A stretch of 64,000 nucleotides of DNA from assembly GCF_006539825.1 (NCBI RefSeq), contig NZ_BJNT01000005.1, positions 62,001 to 126,000 on the forward strand. Direction: 5' to 3'. Positions 40,963-50,422 of this stretch are shown piece by piece; position 1 is the stretch's first letter; each line of letters starts with the position of its first letter. The stretch is from Corynebacterium variabile. Its GTDB lineage: Bacteria; Actinomycetota; Actinomycetes; Mycobacteriales; Mycobacteriaceae. The notes beneath the pieces were generated by a model. It worked only from the letters and a program-made list of their open reading frames with translations. It ran no database searches and had not been told where the DNA came from. Made by a program: the position numbers and the translations under genes.

Positions 40963-43641
40963 ATGCCGGGAACAGTGACGGATCTCAGGCGCACCAGTGG
41001 AGCAGCATCCTCTCCGCTGGTGCTCTCGGTCGTACTCGGCGCGATCGCCGTGGCCGTCGGACTGGTCATCCGCCCGGCACTGACCGGCAGGTTCGGCGGA
41101 TTCGGCGGCGACGCAGCAACGATCCAGTCGATCATGTCCTCGCCGTTCGATGCCGTTGACCTGGGCTACGGCTCCTACTCCGTCATCGCCGACTTCTACA
41201 TCAGGATCGGGCTGTCGGACGCCCCGACCGCCGCCGGCGTCCTCGGCGCGGTGGTCGGCGCAACTGTGCTGGCCATCGTGCTGATCCGGGTCGGAAGTGT
41301 CCACCTCGGACGCCTGTCACTGGCACTGGCGTTTCTCGCACCCCTGACCATCGGCATCTACCAGGCCGCCTACACCAAGGAGATCATCATCTCCCTGGCG
41401 ATGCTGGTCGTGGTGCTGATGCCGGTGAACTGGCTCGGCGAACTGCTGGTCATCGGCACCCTTGTGGTGCTCGGCGCCGAGTACCGCACCTACTGGCTCC
41501 TCGTCGCCGGAGTCTACGTGGTCGTCCGCTTCGTGCTTTCCCGCCGTGACGGACGCACCGTCGGCCGGGTGGTGTGGATGATCGTCCTGCTCTCGGTACT
41601 CGTCGGGCTGGCGATGTGGGTGACACAGGGTGTCCCGGCGGACAGCTTCCGTGGAGACGTCAATGACACCGCCTCCCGCCAGTCGGACACCGGCTCCCTG
41701 ATCACCAGGTTCATCGAGGCACCCGAACCTGTCGGTGGTGTCCTGAACTCCACCCTGACCTCTCTCTTCTTCATCGTCCCACTGCCGATGCTGCTGAAGC
41801 TCTCGCCGTACTACCTGTTCATCGGCATTCTCTTCGCCGTGATCTGGATCAGTGCGGTGCGGGCGGCGACCGTCGCCGGCCGCAGCACACCGATGCTGGG
41901 ACGCTTTATCTCCCTGCCTCTGGCATTCCTCGTCGTCCAGGGGCTCTACGAACCGGACTGGGGCTCCGCACTACGGCACGCCACCCCACTCATTCCGTTC
42001 ATCGTCGGAGCCGTGGCGCTGTCGGAACAGATCAGGGCGGCACCACCGGGCTCGCCGCCTCCGGACCACGCGTCCCCCTCCCCCACGCCCCCACGACCAG
42101 TTAGGACCCTCATGACCCCGCGAACCACTGATCACACCGACGGCTCCTCCGCGCGCAACGTGCTCGCCGACTACCTCGGACATCTCCGCCGGTGGTGGTG
42201 GATGCTGGTCGTCGGCCTCGTCGTCGGTGGACTCGTCGGATGGGGAGCCTCCGCGGTGATGCCGAAGGAGTACACCGCAACCTCCCAGCTCTACGTCGGT
42301 ACAGCGTCCTCCGGAGGTTCCGCTGACGCCTACAACGGCGCAATGCTCAGTCAGAAGCAGGTCGGTTCCTACGCCGAGATGGCGACCGGGCGGGCGCTCG
42401 GCCAACGGGTCGTCGATGACCTGAACCTCGACGAGACGGCCAGTGACGTCGCCTCGATGATCAGCGCCGGCGCGCACAAGGACACCGTCATCCTGGACCT
42501 CAGCGTCGCCTCGGATGACGCCGAGTTCTCCCGCGACGTGGCGAACTCCGCCGCCGTGCAGCTCCAGGCTATGGTCCGCGACCTCAATGCGCAGACCTCC
42601 CCGACCGGACAGTCCGGGGCGCCGCAGCTCGCCGTGCTCAATGACGCGGAGACCCCGGAATCGCCCTCCTCGCCGAACACCCTGCTCAACATCATCCTCG
42701 GCCTGGTGCTCGGCTTGGTCATCGGCGCGGTCGTCGCCGTGGTCCGCGGTCTCACCGACCGCCGGATCGGCGGGAGCGACGAGGTCCGCGAGATCGTCGA
42801 CGCCCCGGTCGTGGGAACCATCGGTACAACCGAGGCTCTCGCCGAGCGCCACACCATCGACTTCACCGCCGCCCCGACCCCCGCTGCAGAGCAGTTCCGT
42901 GAACTGCGCACCAACCTGCGCTTCCTCGACGTCGACAATGCCCCGACCGTCCTCGCCGTCACCAGCGGTATGCCTGGTGAGGGAAAGTCGACGCTGGCGG
43001 TCAACCTCGCTCTGGCACTGGCCGATGACGGCGAGAGCGTCTGCCTGGTCGACGGCGACCTCCGCAATCCGAGCATCGCCGACTACGTCGGCGGCAACCT
43101 GCAGTCTGCGGTCGGCCTGTCCACCAGCCTGGCCGGGGCCGCCGAGATCGATGACGTCGTCCAGCTCACCGCCGTCGACGGCCTCAGCGTGATCACCTCC
43201 GGTCCGATCCCGCCGAACCCGGCCGAGCTGCTGGGCTCGCGACGGTTCGGGGAGGTTCTCGCCACGCTGGCCGCCCACTTCGACCACGTCATCATCGACG
43301 CGTCCCCGGCGCTGCCGGTCACCGACGGCGCGCTCGTCGCCGCGTCCGCAGACGGTGTCATCCTCGCTGTCCGTCACAACCACACAACCACCGATCAGCT
43401 CACTGCGACGGTCGACGGCCTCGACGCCGTCAATGCGCGTGTCCTCGGCGCTGTCGTCACGCTGACCCCGTCAGCGAAGGGCAAGGGGTACCACCGCTAC
43501 GGGTACGGGTACGGTACGACCGGTCAGACGGCTCCGGCGTCCACCGAATCCGCCCCCGATTCCGCTGCGGCCCGATCGGCCGCCCATCGCATGGACGACA
43601 TCAAGGAGAGCACCCAGGAGCGGGCCGAGGTGGAGAGCTGA
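40963..43641 (+). CDS. Wzy-like polymerase joined in frame to BY-kinase (Wzz/Wzc-like)
   Basis: An 892-codon frame with two parts. Residues 1 to about 360 have 9-10 membrane helices and look like an O-antigen/exopolysaccharide polymerase. After a Pro/Ser linker (about 365-383), an internal ATG at 42112, preceded by TTAGGACCCTC, starts a typical chain-length/tyrosine-kinase protein. That part has two membrane helices around a Wzz region, Walker A GMPGEGKST near residue 669, Walker A' VCLVDGDLR, Walker B VIIDASPALP, and a C-terminal Tyr cluster (GYHRYGYGYG). Either one fusion protein is made or the second gene is translated separately from 42112. The linker is C-rich like the other leaders of the locus, which favours a separate start. 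Confidence 0.8.
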   Translation: MPGTVTDLRRTSGAASSPLVLSVVLGAIAVAVGLVIRPALTGRFGGFGGDAATIQSIMSSPFDAVDLGYGSYSVIADFYIRIGLSDAPTAAGVLGAVVGATVLAIVLIRVGSVHLGRLSLALAFLAPLTIGIYQAAYTKEIIISLAMLVVVLMPVNWLGELLVIGTLVVLGAEYRTYWLLVAGVYVVVRFVLSRRDGRTVGRVVWMIVLLSVLVGLAMWVTQGVPADSFRGDVNDTASRQSDTGSLITRFIEAPEPVGGVLNSTLTSLFFIVPLPMLLKLSPYYLFIGILFAVIWISAVRAATVAGRSTPMLGRFISLPLAFLVVQGLYEPDWGSALRHATPLIPFIVGAVALSEQIRAAPPGSPPPDHASPSPTPPRPVRTLMTPRTTDHTDGSSARNVLADYLGHLRRWWWMLVVGLVVGGLVGWGASAVMPKEYTATSQLYVGTASSGGSADAYNGAMLSQKQVGSYAEMATGRALGQRVVDDLNLDETASDVASMISAGAHKDTVILDLSVASDDAEFSRDVANSAAVQLQAMVRDLNAQTSPTGQSGAPQLAVLNDAETPESPSSPNTLLNIILGLVLGLVIGAVVAVVRGLTDRRIGGSDEVREIVDAPVVGTIGTTEALAERHTIDFTAAPTPAAEQFRELRTNLRFLDVDNAPTVLAVTSGMPGEGKSTLAVNLALALADDGESVCLVDGDLRNPSIADYVGGNLQSAVGLSTSLAGAAEIDDVVQLTAVDGLSVITSGPIPPNPAELLGSRRFGEVLATLAAHFDHVIIDASPALPVTDGALVAASADGVILAVRHNHTTTDQLTATVDGLDAVNARVLGAVVTLTPSAKGKGYHRYGYGYGTTGQTAPASTESAPDSAAARSAAHRMDDIKESTQERAEVES

Positions 43642-43659
43642 GCGCCGCCCGGCACCGAG

Positions 43660-43686
43660 GACCCGGCCGATTCGGCCGGGTCTTTT
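43660..43686 (+). terminator. terminator after the BY-kinase gene
   Basis: GACCCGGCC pairs with GGCCGGGTC around GATTC, followed by TTTT. It lies only 15 bp before the flippase ATG, so it may act as an attenuator as well as a terminator. Confidence 0.75.
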
Positions 43687-43700
43687 CCCGTGTCTGGAAC

Positions 43701-44852
43701 ATGGGTGGAGCCCTGTTCGGTCAGGGACTGAACTTCCTGGCGATGCTCCTGCCGATCATCGGCGGAGAAACAGGCCAACTCGCCTATCTCATGATGCCAC
43801 TGGCCCTGGCGACCGTCCTGTCACGGACGTCGATCCTCGGTTTCCACAGCCGCTATCTGACGGTGCCGGAGGAGCGGACCAGGACCTCGACAGCGGTATC
43901 GGCCACGTCACTGTCGGTGACGACCCTGCTCTGCCTGGTTGCCGGAACAGCCGTTGCTCCGGTACGGGACGTCGCCCTGTGGACCGGACTGCTCGTGATT
44001 ACCAACGGGCTGTACCTCATGGCCGTGGCCGTGGCGACGCGCGAGCAGCGGATGGACGTCTACTCCACCGCCCGACTCGCCTTCGGCGTCACCAACATGG
44101 TGATCACCAGCCTGGTGGTCTTCGTCGTCCCGTTCGAGGCCGGCCTGATCGTCGCCGCAGCAATGAATCCTCTGGTGGGCGCGGTCCTGATCCTCGCGAG
44201 GACGGAGAACCGGGTCCTCCCTGCCACGTTCGAGGATCTGCCGCGCATGCTGGACCGCGAGCACCGTTTCTATCTCGCCGGATCCGGACGGGCGACGGGG
44301 GGAGTTCTGCTCTCCGAGATCGGCTTCCAGTTCCAGGGTTTCATCACCCCGTTCCTCGGGCAGTACCAGGAGATCTGGGCCGTAGTGGTGCGTCTGACCG
44401 GTGGTTTCGGCACCCTGGTGCAACAGATCATTGCACCCCCTTGCGAAGCGAAGCTTGCCGGGTGCATACGTGCCGCCGACAGTGACGGCACCAGAGCATG
44501 GTTCAGGAAGATGATCCTCATCGGAGCCGGACTCGGCGTCGGCAGCGCTGTCGTGCAGACTGCCGCAATCCTTCTATTCCTGCCTGATGATGATGCCGTG
44601 ACAGCCGGTTCGCTCGTCGCGGTGAGCGTGTTCTGCCTCTTCTGGATGCCGTCGGCCATGTGCGGGAAGATTCCACTCATGAAGGGGCTCACCCGTCCTT
44701 ACCTGGCATGGTCGGTCACCAGGCTGGTTTTCCTGCTTCCCCTGCTCCTGTTGCGGGATGGGAGCCTCTTTGTCGCCGTTGTCACAGTCATGTCGGTCAC
44801 CTCGGTGATCATCATCTGGATCAGCGCTCGGCCTGCCACAGTCAATCAGTAG
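43701..44852 (+). CDS. polysaccharide flippase-like membrane protein
   Basis: 383 residues, about 10-11 helices, starting MGGALFGQGLNFLAMLLPII. The pattern (helix pairs, polar loop with FEDLPRMLDREHRFYLAGSG) fits the Wzx/MVF group that moves lipid-linked repeat units across the membrane. It is slightly shorter than usual Wzx proteins (about 410-480), so some N-terminal residues may be missing; no ribosome binding site is evident. Confidence 0.7.
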   Translation: MGGALFGQGLNFLAMLLPIIGGETGQLAYLMMPLALATVLSRTSILGFHSRYLTVPEERTRTSTAVSATSLSVTTLLCLVAGTAVAPVRDVALWTGLLVITNGLYLMAVAVATREQRMDVYSTARLAFGVTNMVITSLVVFVVPFEAGLIVAAAMNPLVGAVLILARTENRVLPATFEDLPRMLDREHRFYLAGSGRATGGVLLSEIGFQFQGFITPFLGQYQEIWAVVVRLTGGFGTLVQQIIAPPCEAKLAGCIRAADSDGTRAWFRKMILIGAGLGVGSAVVQTAAILLFLPDDDAVTAGSLVAVSVFCLFWMPSAMCGKIPLMKGLTRPYLAWSVTRLVFLLPLLLLRDGSLFVAVVTVMSVTSVIIIWISARPATVNQ

Positions 44853-45712
44853 CTGCGGGCGGCAGCCAACAGCCCTTCTTTCGCTTCGGACACACTCGAG
44901 CGCCGCAAAGCTGCAGCCTCTGCACACGATGCGATGAGCAATTCACGCTCACGGTCAGACGCGGAATACAGAGCATCATGCATCTTCAATTCGGTTTGAG
45001 CGCCCACCACCCCCATGTAATCGTGGTACTTGAATGAACTTTCCGCACCGCTGAACGGCAAAAGCGGCACAACAGGTACACCGTAGGAATCCGCGACAAT
45101 GATTCCGTGGAGGGAAGCAGAGAAAACTACGCCCGCGGCACCGATCTCTCGCACCACCTTTTTCGGTTTGGCAGTCGGGAGAACCAGACGCGCACCGATC
45201 CCATCACAGAACTGGTTAAGCCGACTCCACTGAGCAAGCTCCGAGAAGTGTGGAACATAGACGATGTCCTGCTGCTTCACAGGGTGCCCGAAGACCTCTT
45301 TCGACAGTAGACCGGGATCACCCAACGGTACGCTTTCCTTGATCCCTAACCGTTCTGCCGTCAGGTTTCCCCGCACCGCAAGGAATCTCATCTCTCGCTT
45401 GGTGTTCTCCTCGGGCAACGCACCCGAACGTAGGCCACTACCCCACACAGAAACAGGGGTACCCGGCCGTTCCATCCGTTCCAGGACAGATCCGATGGCG
45501 ACCAGGTCGGCTTTTTCTGCTGCACTCCAAACGACTTTTCTTCCGAATGCCGCTTCCACGATCTCCCGGGACATCTCATCGCCGAAATTGAGAAAAAGTT
45601 CCCTGGAAGCCACGATCCCTCGAATCCAAGACTTGGGCTTGTAGACCAATTCAGCAGCCAGCGACCTCGGACTGCGGCGGAGATTCCACCAGTACAGCCT
45701 GATGTGGTTCAT
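44846..45712 (-). CDS. polysaccharide pyruvyl transferase
   Basis: 288 residues with the family outline: LFLNFGDEMSREIVEAAFGR at the N-terminus, VAIGSVLERM, WGSGLRSG, PLGDPGLLSKEVFG, and the late motif VFSASLHGIIVADSYGVPVV. It adds ketal pyruvate to a sugar in the polymer. Base composition is visibly less GC-rich than its neighbours, suggesting a separate origin. It overlaps the next minus-strand gene by 4 bp and converges on the flippase gene. Confidence 0.9.
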   Translation of the reverse strand: MNHIRLYWWNLRRSPRSLAAELVYKPKSWIRGIVASRELFLNFGDEMSREIVEAAFGRKVVWSAAEKADLVAIGSVLERMERPGTPVSVWGSGLRSGALPEENTKREMRFLAVRGNLTAERLGIKESVPLGDPGLLSKEVFGHPVKQQDIVYVPHFSELAQWSRLNQFCDGIGARLVLPTAKPKKVVREIGAAGVVFSASLHGIIVADSYGVPVVPLLPFSGAESSFKYHDYMGVVGAQTELKMHDALYSASDRERELLIASCAEAAALRRSSVSEAKEGLLAAARSY

Positions 45713-46878
45713 CCGATGGTCTCCTCATTCTTCGTACTGGTGGAGATTCCGGTCCGCACCAGGGTCGCCAGATCCGACCAGTCCGGCTGTTCAGCGACAC
45801 GGCGGACGGCGCCGGCGGACAGTTCCCGGTAGAGATCGGGATCGGTGATCAGGGGTTCCAGAGCATCCGCCACGGACTCAGGAGTGGTTTCGGCGGACAC
45901 GGCACCGAAGCCCTCGAGCTGTTCCGGGATCGCACCGACCGGTGTACCGACGCAGGGCACGGCATGAGCCAAAGCGAGCGTCACCGGTCCGGACTGGCTG
46001 GCTTCGGTGTACGGCAGCAGCATGACGTCCATGCCCCGGACGATGTCGGTGACCTCCTCGTCGGGGATCCACCGGGTGTCCCAGACGGCCTGGGAACCGA
46101 GGTCGGTCTCCCGGAGCCGTTCCTCGGGGCCGCTGCCGGTGATCCGGAGCTCGAACGGCGAGACGCCACGGTCACGGAGGATCTTCGCAGCCGCCAGGGC
46201 GATGTCGATGCCCTTGTACTGCTGCAGCCGACCGAACAACCCGATCACCGGTAGGTCAGGGAGTTCCCGTGGATCCGTGGCGGCGTCCTGCAGGTCGAAG
46301 GGCGGGTGGGAACCGGTGGCGACAGGCACGTCCACCCGGCCGGAGAGTGCCCGGGTCACGGCGTCGGAGAAGGTGACGATCCGGTCTGCACGGCGTAGTT
46401 CATTGCGCTTACCGAGGATCTGGAGGATGTTCTCCTCCCCCGGGTGGATGGTCGCGTCATGGATGCAGGCGACGTATTCGACATCCCGGGGAGTGAGCAC
46501 GGGAAGCGCGAGCGACTGGTAGACGCTCTCCATCACACAGACGACGCGGTCGATCTTCTGGGTCCGGAGCCAGCGACGCACCCGCAGTGAATTCCACACC
46601 AACCGGGGAACGCCGAGGATGACGCCGAGAGTGGAGGTGTAGGTGCGCACCGGGAAATCTCCGGCGCAGCGGGTGCCGGTCTCCGCGAGCCGCGGGGCGA
46701 TCTCGGCGTCCGGATTCCAGGAGAGGTAGGCATTGTCGGTACGGGTGGGCAGGTCGCCTGCAGCGAGATCCCCGTCGACAAGGTCGGCGAGGAAACGGGG
46801 GCCGCCACCGGTGCGACCCCAGTGGACCCAGAGGGTCCGTGCATCAGGCGACAGGGTGAGGGACCTGTCGTTGGACAT
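45709..46878 (-). CDS. glycosyltransferase family 4
   Basis: 389 residues from the ATG at MSNDRSLTLS (upstream in-frame codons look like leader). HWGRTGGGPRFLADLVDGDL at the N-terminus, VIGLFGRLQQYKGIDIALAA at the domain junction, and YTEASQSGPVTLALAHAVPC in the donor site. It works with the pyruvyl transferase gene, to which it is coupled (ATGA overlap). Confidence 0.85.
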   Translation of the reverse strand: MSNDRSLTLSPDARTLWVHWGRTGGGPRFLADLVDGDLAAGDLPTRTDNAYLSWNPDAEIAPRLAETGTRCAGDFPVRTYTSTLGVILGVPRLVWNSLRVRRWLRTQKIDRVVCVMESVYQSLALPVLTPRDVEYVACIHDATIHPGEENILQILGKRNELRRADRIVTFSDAVTRALSGRVDVPVATGSHPPFDLQDAATDPRELPDLPVIGLFGRLQQYKGIDIALAAAKILRDRGVSPFELRITGSGPEERLRETDLGSQAVWDTRWIPDEEVTDIVRGMDVMLLPYTEASQSGPVTLALAHAVPCVGTPVGAIPEQLEGFGAVSAETTPESVADALEPLITDPDLYRELSAGAVRRVAEQPDWSDLATLVRTGISTSTKNEETIG

Positions 46879-46965
46879 GTCTGTCACTGTACGGCCCTGC
46901 TGCCGGTGCCGCACTACCGCACGCCTCATATTGCCGCTGCCCGGAGCCGGGGTTAGCATGAGCGG

Positions 46966-47052
46966 CAGAACCTCTCCGCTCTCTGCGCTTCCTCTCCTCT
47001 TTCTTTACCCTCTGTTGCTCCTGTCCCCTCACACCTCCCAGGACGAACCCTC
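46966..47052 (+). promoter_or_regulatory. pyrimidine-rich leader of acyltransferase gene
   Basis: After a TAGCAT -10-like box (46953-46958) come about 80 nt dominated by C and T (CTTCCTCTCCTCTTTC and similar), ending GGACGAACCCTC before the ATG. It resembles the leaders at 38199 and 49250. Confidence 0.5.
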
Positions 47053-48132
47053 ATGACGTCCGATCAGACGACCCGTGCCCCGGCGTCGCCGACAACGCCG
47101 TCCGGCCGACACCGTAAATCTCAGACCCGAAATATCCCGGTCGACACCCTCCGCGGTCTCGCCTGTATTCTGCTGGTCACTTTCCATGTCATCGGTGACA
47201 ATGCCGCTGCGGGGATCCACGTATCCGACGACAGTGCCTGGCGGTACTACACCGAATCAGTGGAGTACCTGCGCATGCCGCTGTTCACCCTGCTGTCCGG
47301 TCTGGTCTACGCCTGGCGACCGCTCGCCGAGCCTTCCCGGTACCGCGATTTCATGACGAAAAAAGCCCGACGGCTGCTGGTGCCCTACGTGATCTTCGTG
47401 CCGCTGCTCGGTCTTACACAGATGGTCGCCCCTGATGTGAACGGAACCGTGGAGTTCGAGCCCCTGAGCTGGTTGGTGTACTCCCTGGGCCCGTACTGGT
47501 TCCTGCTCACCACCTTCTGGATGTTCGCTGTCGTGGCACTCGCGGACTCCTACGGCCTGTTGCGCAGCCCGTGGGTGTTCGCAGGCGTGTTCCTCACTTT
47601 CTCAGCCATCGTCGTCCTCGTCGATACCGGGGGCCTCCGGGCATTCCAGCTCGGCCAGGCACTCACCCTGTTCCCGTTCTTCCTCGCCGGTATCGGTATC
47701 CACCGCTTCCGTCTGATTCCCCGGTCCGTCACGGTGGCGATGTGCTGGACGGTCGCACTTATCGCCCTTGTCGTCGCAGTACAGCTGTCGCTCAACGACC
47801 ACCTCCCGGAGTTCGATTCCCGGCACAGCGTCGTCGGTATCGCCCTGGGCATCGTCTTCCCCGTCACCTTCCTCGGCTGGTCTCTGCAGTCACGGGCGTT
47901 GGCCTGGATCGGCGGGTACTCGTCCGGGATCTTCCTGCTGCATTCCTTCGCCATCGGGTTCTTCCGGGCGCTCACAGGTGCTGTCGGCATCGACAGCGAC
48001 ATCCCGCAGTTCATCCTCCTCTCCCTCGGCGGCCTCTTCGGCTCCGTGCTCGGCGTAATCGTCCTCCGCCGTTTCCGCATCGGACCGGTCATGGTCGGTC
48101 GCATCATGCTCGGCGAGAAAGGAAAGAAGTGA
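47053..48132 (+). CDS. acyltransferase 3 family membrane protein
   Basis: 359 residues with 10 hydrophobic helices. N-terminal NIPVDTLRGLACILLVTFHV carries the family R/D...RG and His motif, with PLFTLLSGLVYAW after it. It acetylates or otherwise acylates an exopolysaccharide sugar. The stop overlaps the GTG of the phosphatase gene. Confidence 0.88.
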   Translation: MTSDQTTRAPASPTTPSGRHRKSQTRNIPVDTLRGLACILLVTFHVIGDNAAAGIHVSDDSAWRYYTESVEYLRMPLFTLLSGLVYAWRPLAEPSRYRDFMTKKARRLLVPYVIFVPLLGLTQMVAPDVNGTVEFEPLSWLVYSLGPYWFLLTTFWMFAVVALADSYGLLRSPWVFAGVFLTFSAIVVLVDTGGLRAFQLGQALTLFPFFLAGIGIHRFRLIPRSVTVAMCWTVALIALVVAVQLSLNDHLPEFDSRHSVVGIALGIVFPVTFLGWSLQSRALAWIGGYSSGIFLLHSFAIGFFRALTGAVGIDSDIPQFILLSLGGLFGSVLGVIVLRRFRIGPVMVGRIMLGEKGKK

Positions 48133-48638
48133 ACATCCTCTTCGTCTGTACCGGCAACATCTGCAGATCCCCTGTCGCCGAGTACCTGCTGCGGGGCCTG
48201 GTTGGTGCCGGCCTCACCGTCTCCAGCGCAGGCATCGCGGGGCTGACCGGATACGCCATGGACCCCCGGTCCGTGGAGTACCTGCGACTCCGCGGCATCG
48301 ACGGGAGCGATTTCACTGCCCGACGGGTCAGCCGTCGGATCCTGAAAGAACCGGATCTCATCGTTGGCTTCGAACAGGAGCACGTCAACGAATGCCTGGC
48401 CCTGGAGCCTGCGGCGATGTCCCGTAGCTTCCGCCTCTGCCAGCTCGCCAACTGGCAGCGCAACGGAGACCTGACGTCACTCACCGACCTGCCGGCGTTG
48501 CGACGGACGCTGCCTGCCCTGGACTGCGAACTCGAGGACCCGGTGACCTTCCAGACCTTCGACGACTACTTCCGGGTGCTCGACGTGATCTCCGCCGATG
48601 TCGCCGCCCTGGCCGAGCTCCTGCCCGTCGAGGTCTGA
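48129..48638 (+). CDS. low-molecular-weight protein tyrosine phosphatase
   Basis: 169 residues. The active-site loop CTGNICRS stands at residues 7-14 right after the start, with the general-acid region later (TDLPALRRTLPALDCELEDP). It is the usual Wzb-type partner of a BY-kinase and likely dephosphorylates the Tyr cluster of the kinase at 42-43.6 kb. GTG start, coupled to the upstream gene. Confidence 0.9.
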   Translation: MNILFVCTGNICRSPVAEYLLRGLVGAGLTVSSAGIAGLTGYAMDPRSVEYLRLRGIDGSDFTARRVSRRILKEPDLIVGFEQEHVNECLALEPAAMSRSFRLCQLANWQRNGDLTSLTDLPALRRTLPALDCELEDPVTFQTFDDYFRVLDVISADVAALAELLPVEV

Positions 48639-48641
48639 CCG

Positions 48642-49214
48642 GTGCCGCGCCGGATCAGCCCACTGGCCCGGCGACGCCGCCTCATGACCGTCCTGGCCGC
48701 CATCCTGGTGATTCTTGTCGGGGCCTGGAGCTGGTTCGCCGTGACCAAGATCTACTTCCCCCGTCTCGACCCCGCGCCGAAGGACGCCGATGTCCTGGTC
48801 CAGGTCGGCGGAATCCCGTGGAAGGACTACCAGACCGCACGGGACACCGCGCAACGCCTAGGCATCCGTGATCTCGTCCTATCCGACCCGTCTTCCGGCA
48901 GTTCGGTGCGCGACCGCTACTGCGGTCCGTTGGAAGGTGTCCGGGTCCACTGCTTCGCTCCGGATCCGTCGACGACCCGGGGCGAGGCCCGGGGTTTCGC
49001 CGAGCTCGCGGAGCAGAACGACTGGCACTCCGCCTACGTCCTTGCGACCGGACGTGAGCACGTCGAACGGGCCCGGCTGTACTTCTCACGGTGCTGGGAC
49101 GGGGAGTTGGCTGTGAACCGGCCGACGTCCGGAAGACCGTTCAGAACCCACCTCAGCCAGTCCTGGTACCAGACCGCTGGGTGGTTGAAGGCCGTACAGG
49201 ACAGTTCCTGTTAG
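48642..49214 (+). CDS. YdcF/SanA-like (DUF218) membrane-anchored protein
   Basis: 190 residues. Basic N-terminus and one membrane helix (RRLMTVLAAILVILVGAWSW), then an extracellular DUF218-like domain: DADVLVQVGGIPWKDYQTAR, TTRGEARGFAELAEQNDW, SAYVLATGREHVERARLYFS. It starts 3 bp after the phosphatase stop (GTG). YdcF-like proteins act on envelope polymers; the precise role here is unknown. Confidence 0.75.
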   Translation: MPRRISPLARRRRLMTVLAAILVILVGAWSWFAVTKIYFPRLDPAPKDADVLVQVGGIPWKDYQTARDTAQRLGIRDLVLSDPSSGSSVRDRYCGPLEGVRVHCFAPDPSTTRGEARGFAELAEQNDWHSAYVLATGREHVERARLYFSRCWDGELAVNRPTSGRPFRTHLSQSWYQTAGWLKAVQDSSC

Positions 49215-49249
49215 CCCCGCGGAGCAACAGTGCCGATGATACGGTCGGA

Positions 49250-49330
49250 CTACCACCTCTCCACCACCCTCAATGAGACACTCTCCCCCTCCTCTCCCGT
49301 TTCACCCCTCACAACACCTAAGGAACCGGC
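49250..49330 (+). promoter_or_regulatory. pyrimidine-rich leader of second acyltransferase gene
   Basis: About 80 nt rich in C and T (CACTCTCCCCCTCCTCTCCC) with little G, ending CTAAGGAACCGGC before the ATG. It is the third such leader in the exopolysaccharide locus. Confidence 0.5.
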
Positions 49331-50422
49331 ATGTCCAGCTCCTCAACCCCAACACGCCTGTCCTGAATCGACACCGTCAAAGGCCTGGCCATCGTGCTCG
49401 TCGTGCTCTACCACGCGGCAGGCCTCGCAGCGGCCAAGAGCTGGTCCGGTGACCAGCTCAACACTCTCACCGACGCACTGCTCACCGTCCGTATGCCGCT
49501 GTTCTTCGCCATGTCCGGATTCTTCTTCCTCCGGCGCGTTGACCGGCCATGGTCCTGGCAACTGAGGAACCGGGCCGGCCCGTTCCTCTGGTTGTACGTC
49601 CTGCGGACCGTCCTCTGGGTTCTCGCATTCCACGTGATCCCCTGGCAGCGCGAATCCGAATACGGATTCGGGGATGCGGCACGACTCTTCTTCGAGCCCG
49701 GCGTCGGCCCCTGGTACATCTACGCGCTGGCCATCTATTTCGTCGCCGTGAAACTTATGCGGCCACTCCCCGTCTGGGCACAGTTCCTCATCGGCGCCGC
49801 AGTCTCCCTCCCTGTCGCCTGTGGATTCATCGAACCCAACTCCTGGGCCTGGACCACTCTGCTGTCCCATTTCATCGCTTTCCAGATCGGCGCCCTGGGC
49901 TCTGCAGTTCTCGCCGGGATCGCCGACCGCGCCACTCTCATGAGGTTGCTGGGGTTCGGCCTGCTGTGGGGGTTCGGCAGTGGCGTTCTCTTTTTCCTTT
50001 TCGACAGTCTGGACAACCTCGGCCGCATCCCCGTGACGCTGCTCGGCATGGCCATGGGTATCACCGCGGCAAGCCTGATGGCACGCCACATCCCGTGGCT
50101 CCATTTCGACCGGCTCGGCCGACACACCTTGCCGATCTACCTGCTCCATGTCCCGCTGCTCGGGGTCCTCTACAGCATCGACGTGGACCTCCCCGCAAAT
50201 CCCGCCGTCTCCATCGGCGTTCCTCTCCTGTTCACCGCACTCGCCGTCGTCGGCTCCCTGGCGATCTGGCGTGTCCGGCGGCCGATCCCCGGCCTCTTCA
50301 CTGCACCGTGGACCGGCGACGGTGCGAACACGAGGTCTCCCCGAATTTCAGAGACCCCCTCCGGACGACACCGCTCCGACGCTCAGAAATCCTCCGAAAA
50401 AGCAGGACGACCTGCGCGTTAA
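49331..50422 (+). pseudogene. acyltransferase 3 gene with in-frame TGA at codon 12
   Basis: The ATG at 49331 follows AAGGA and reads MSSSSTPTRLS, then TGA (49364-49366), then IDTVKGLAIVLVVLYHAAGL in the same frame. In this family the position before I-D-x-x-K-G is usually Trp, so a TGG to TGA change is likely. The rest (to 50422) is intact, with about 10 helices. Translation might restart at the GTG at 49394, giving 342 residues that lack the conserved first motif. Verify whether it is a strain mutation. Confidence 0.8.
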
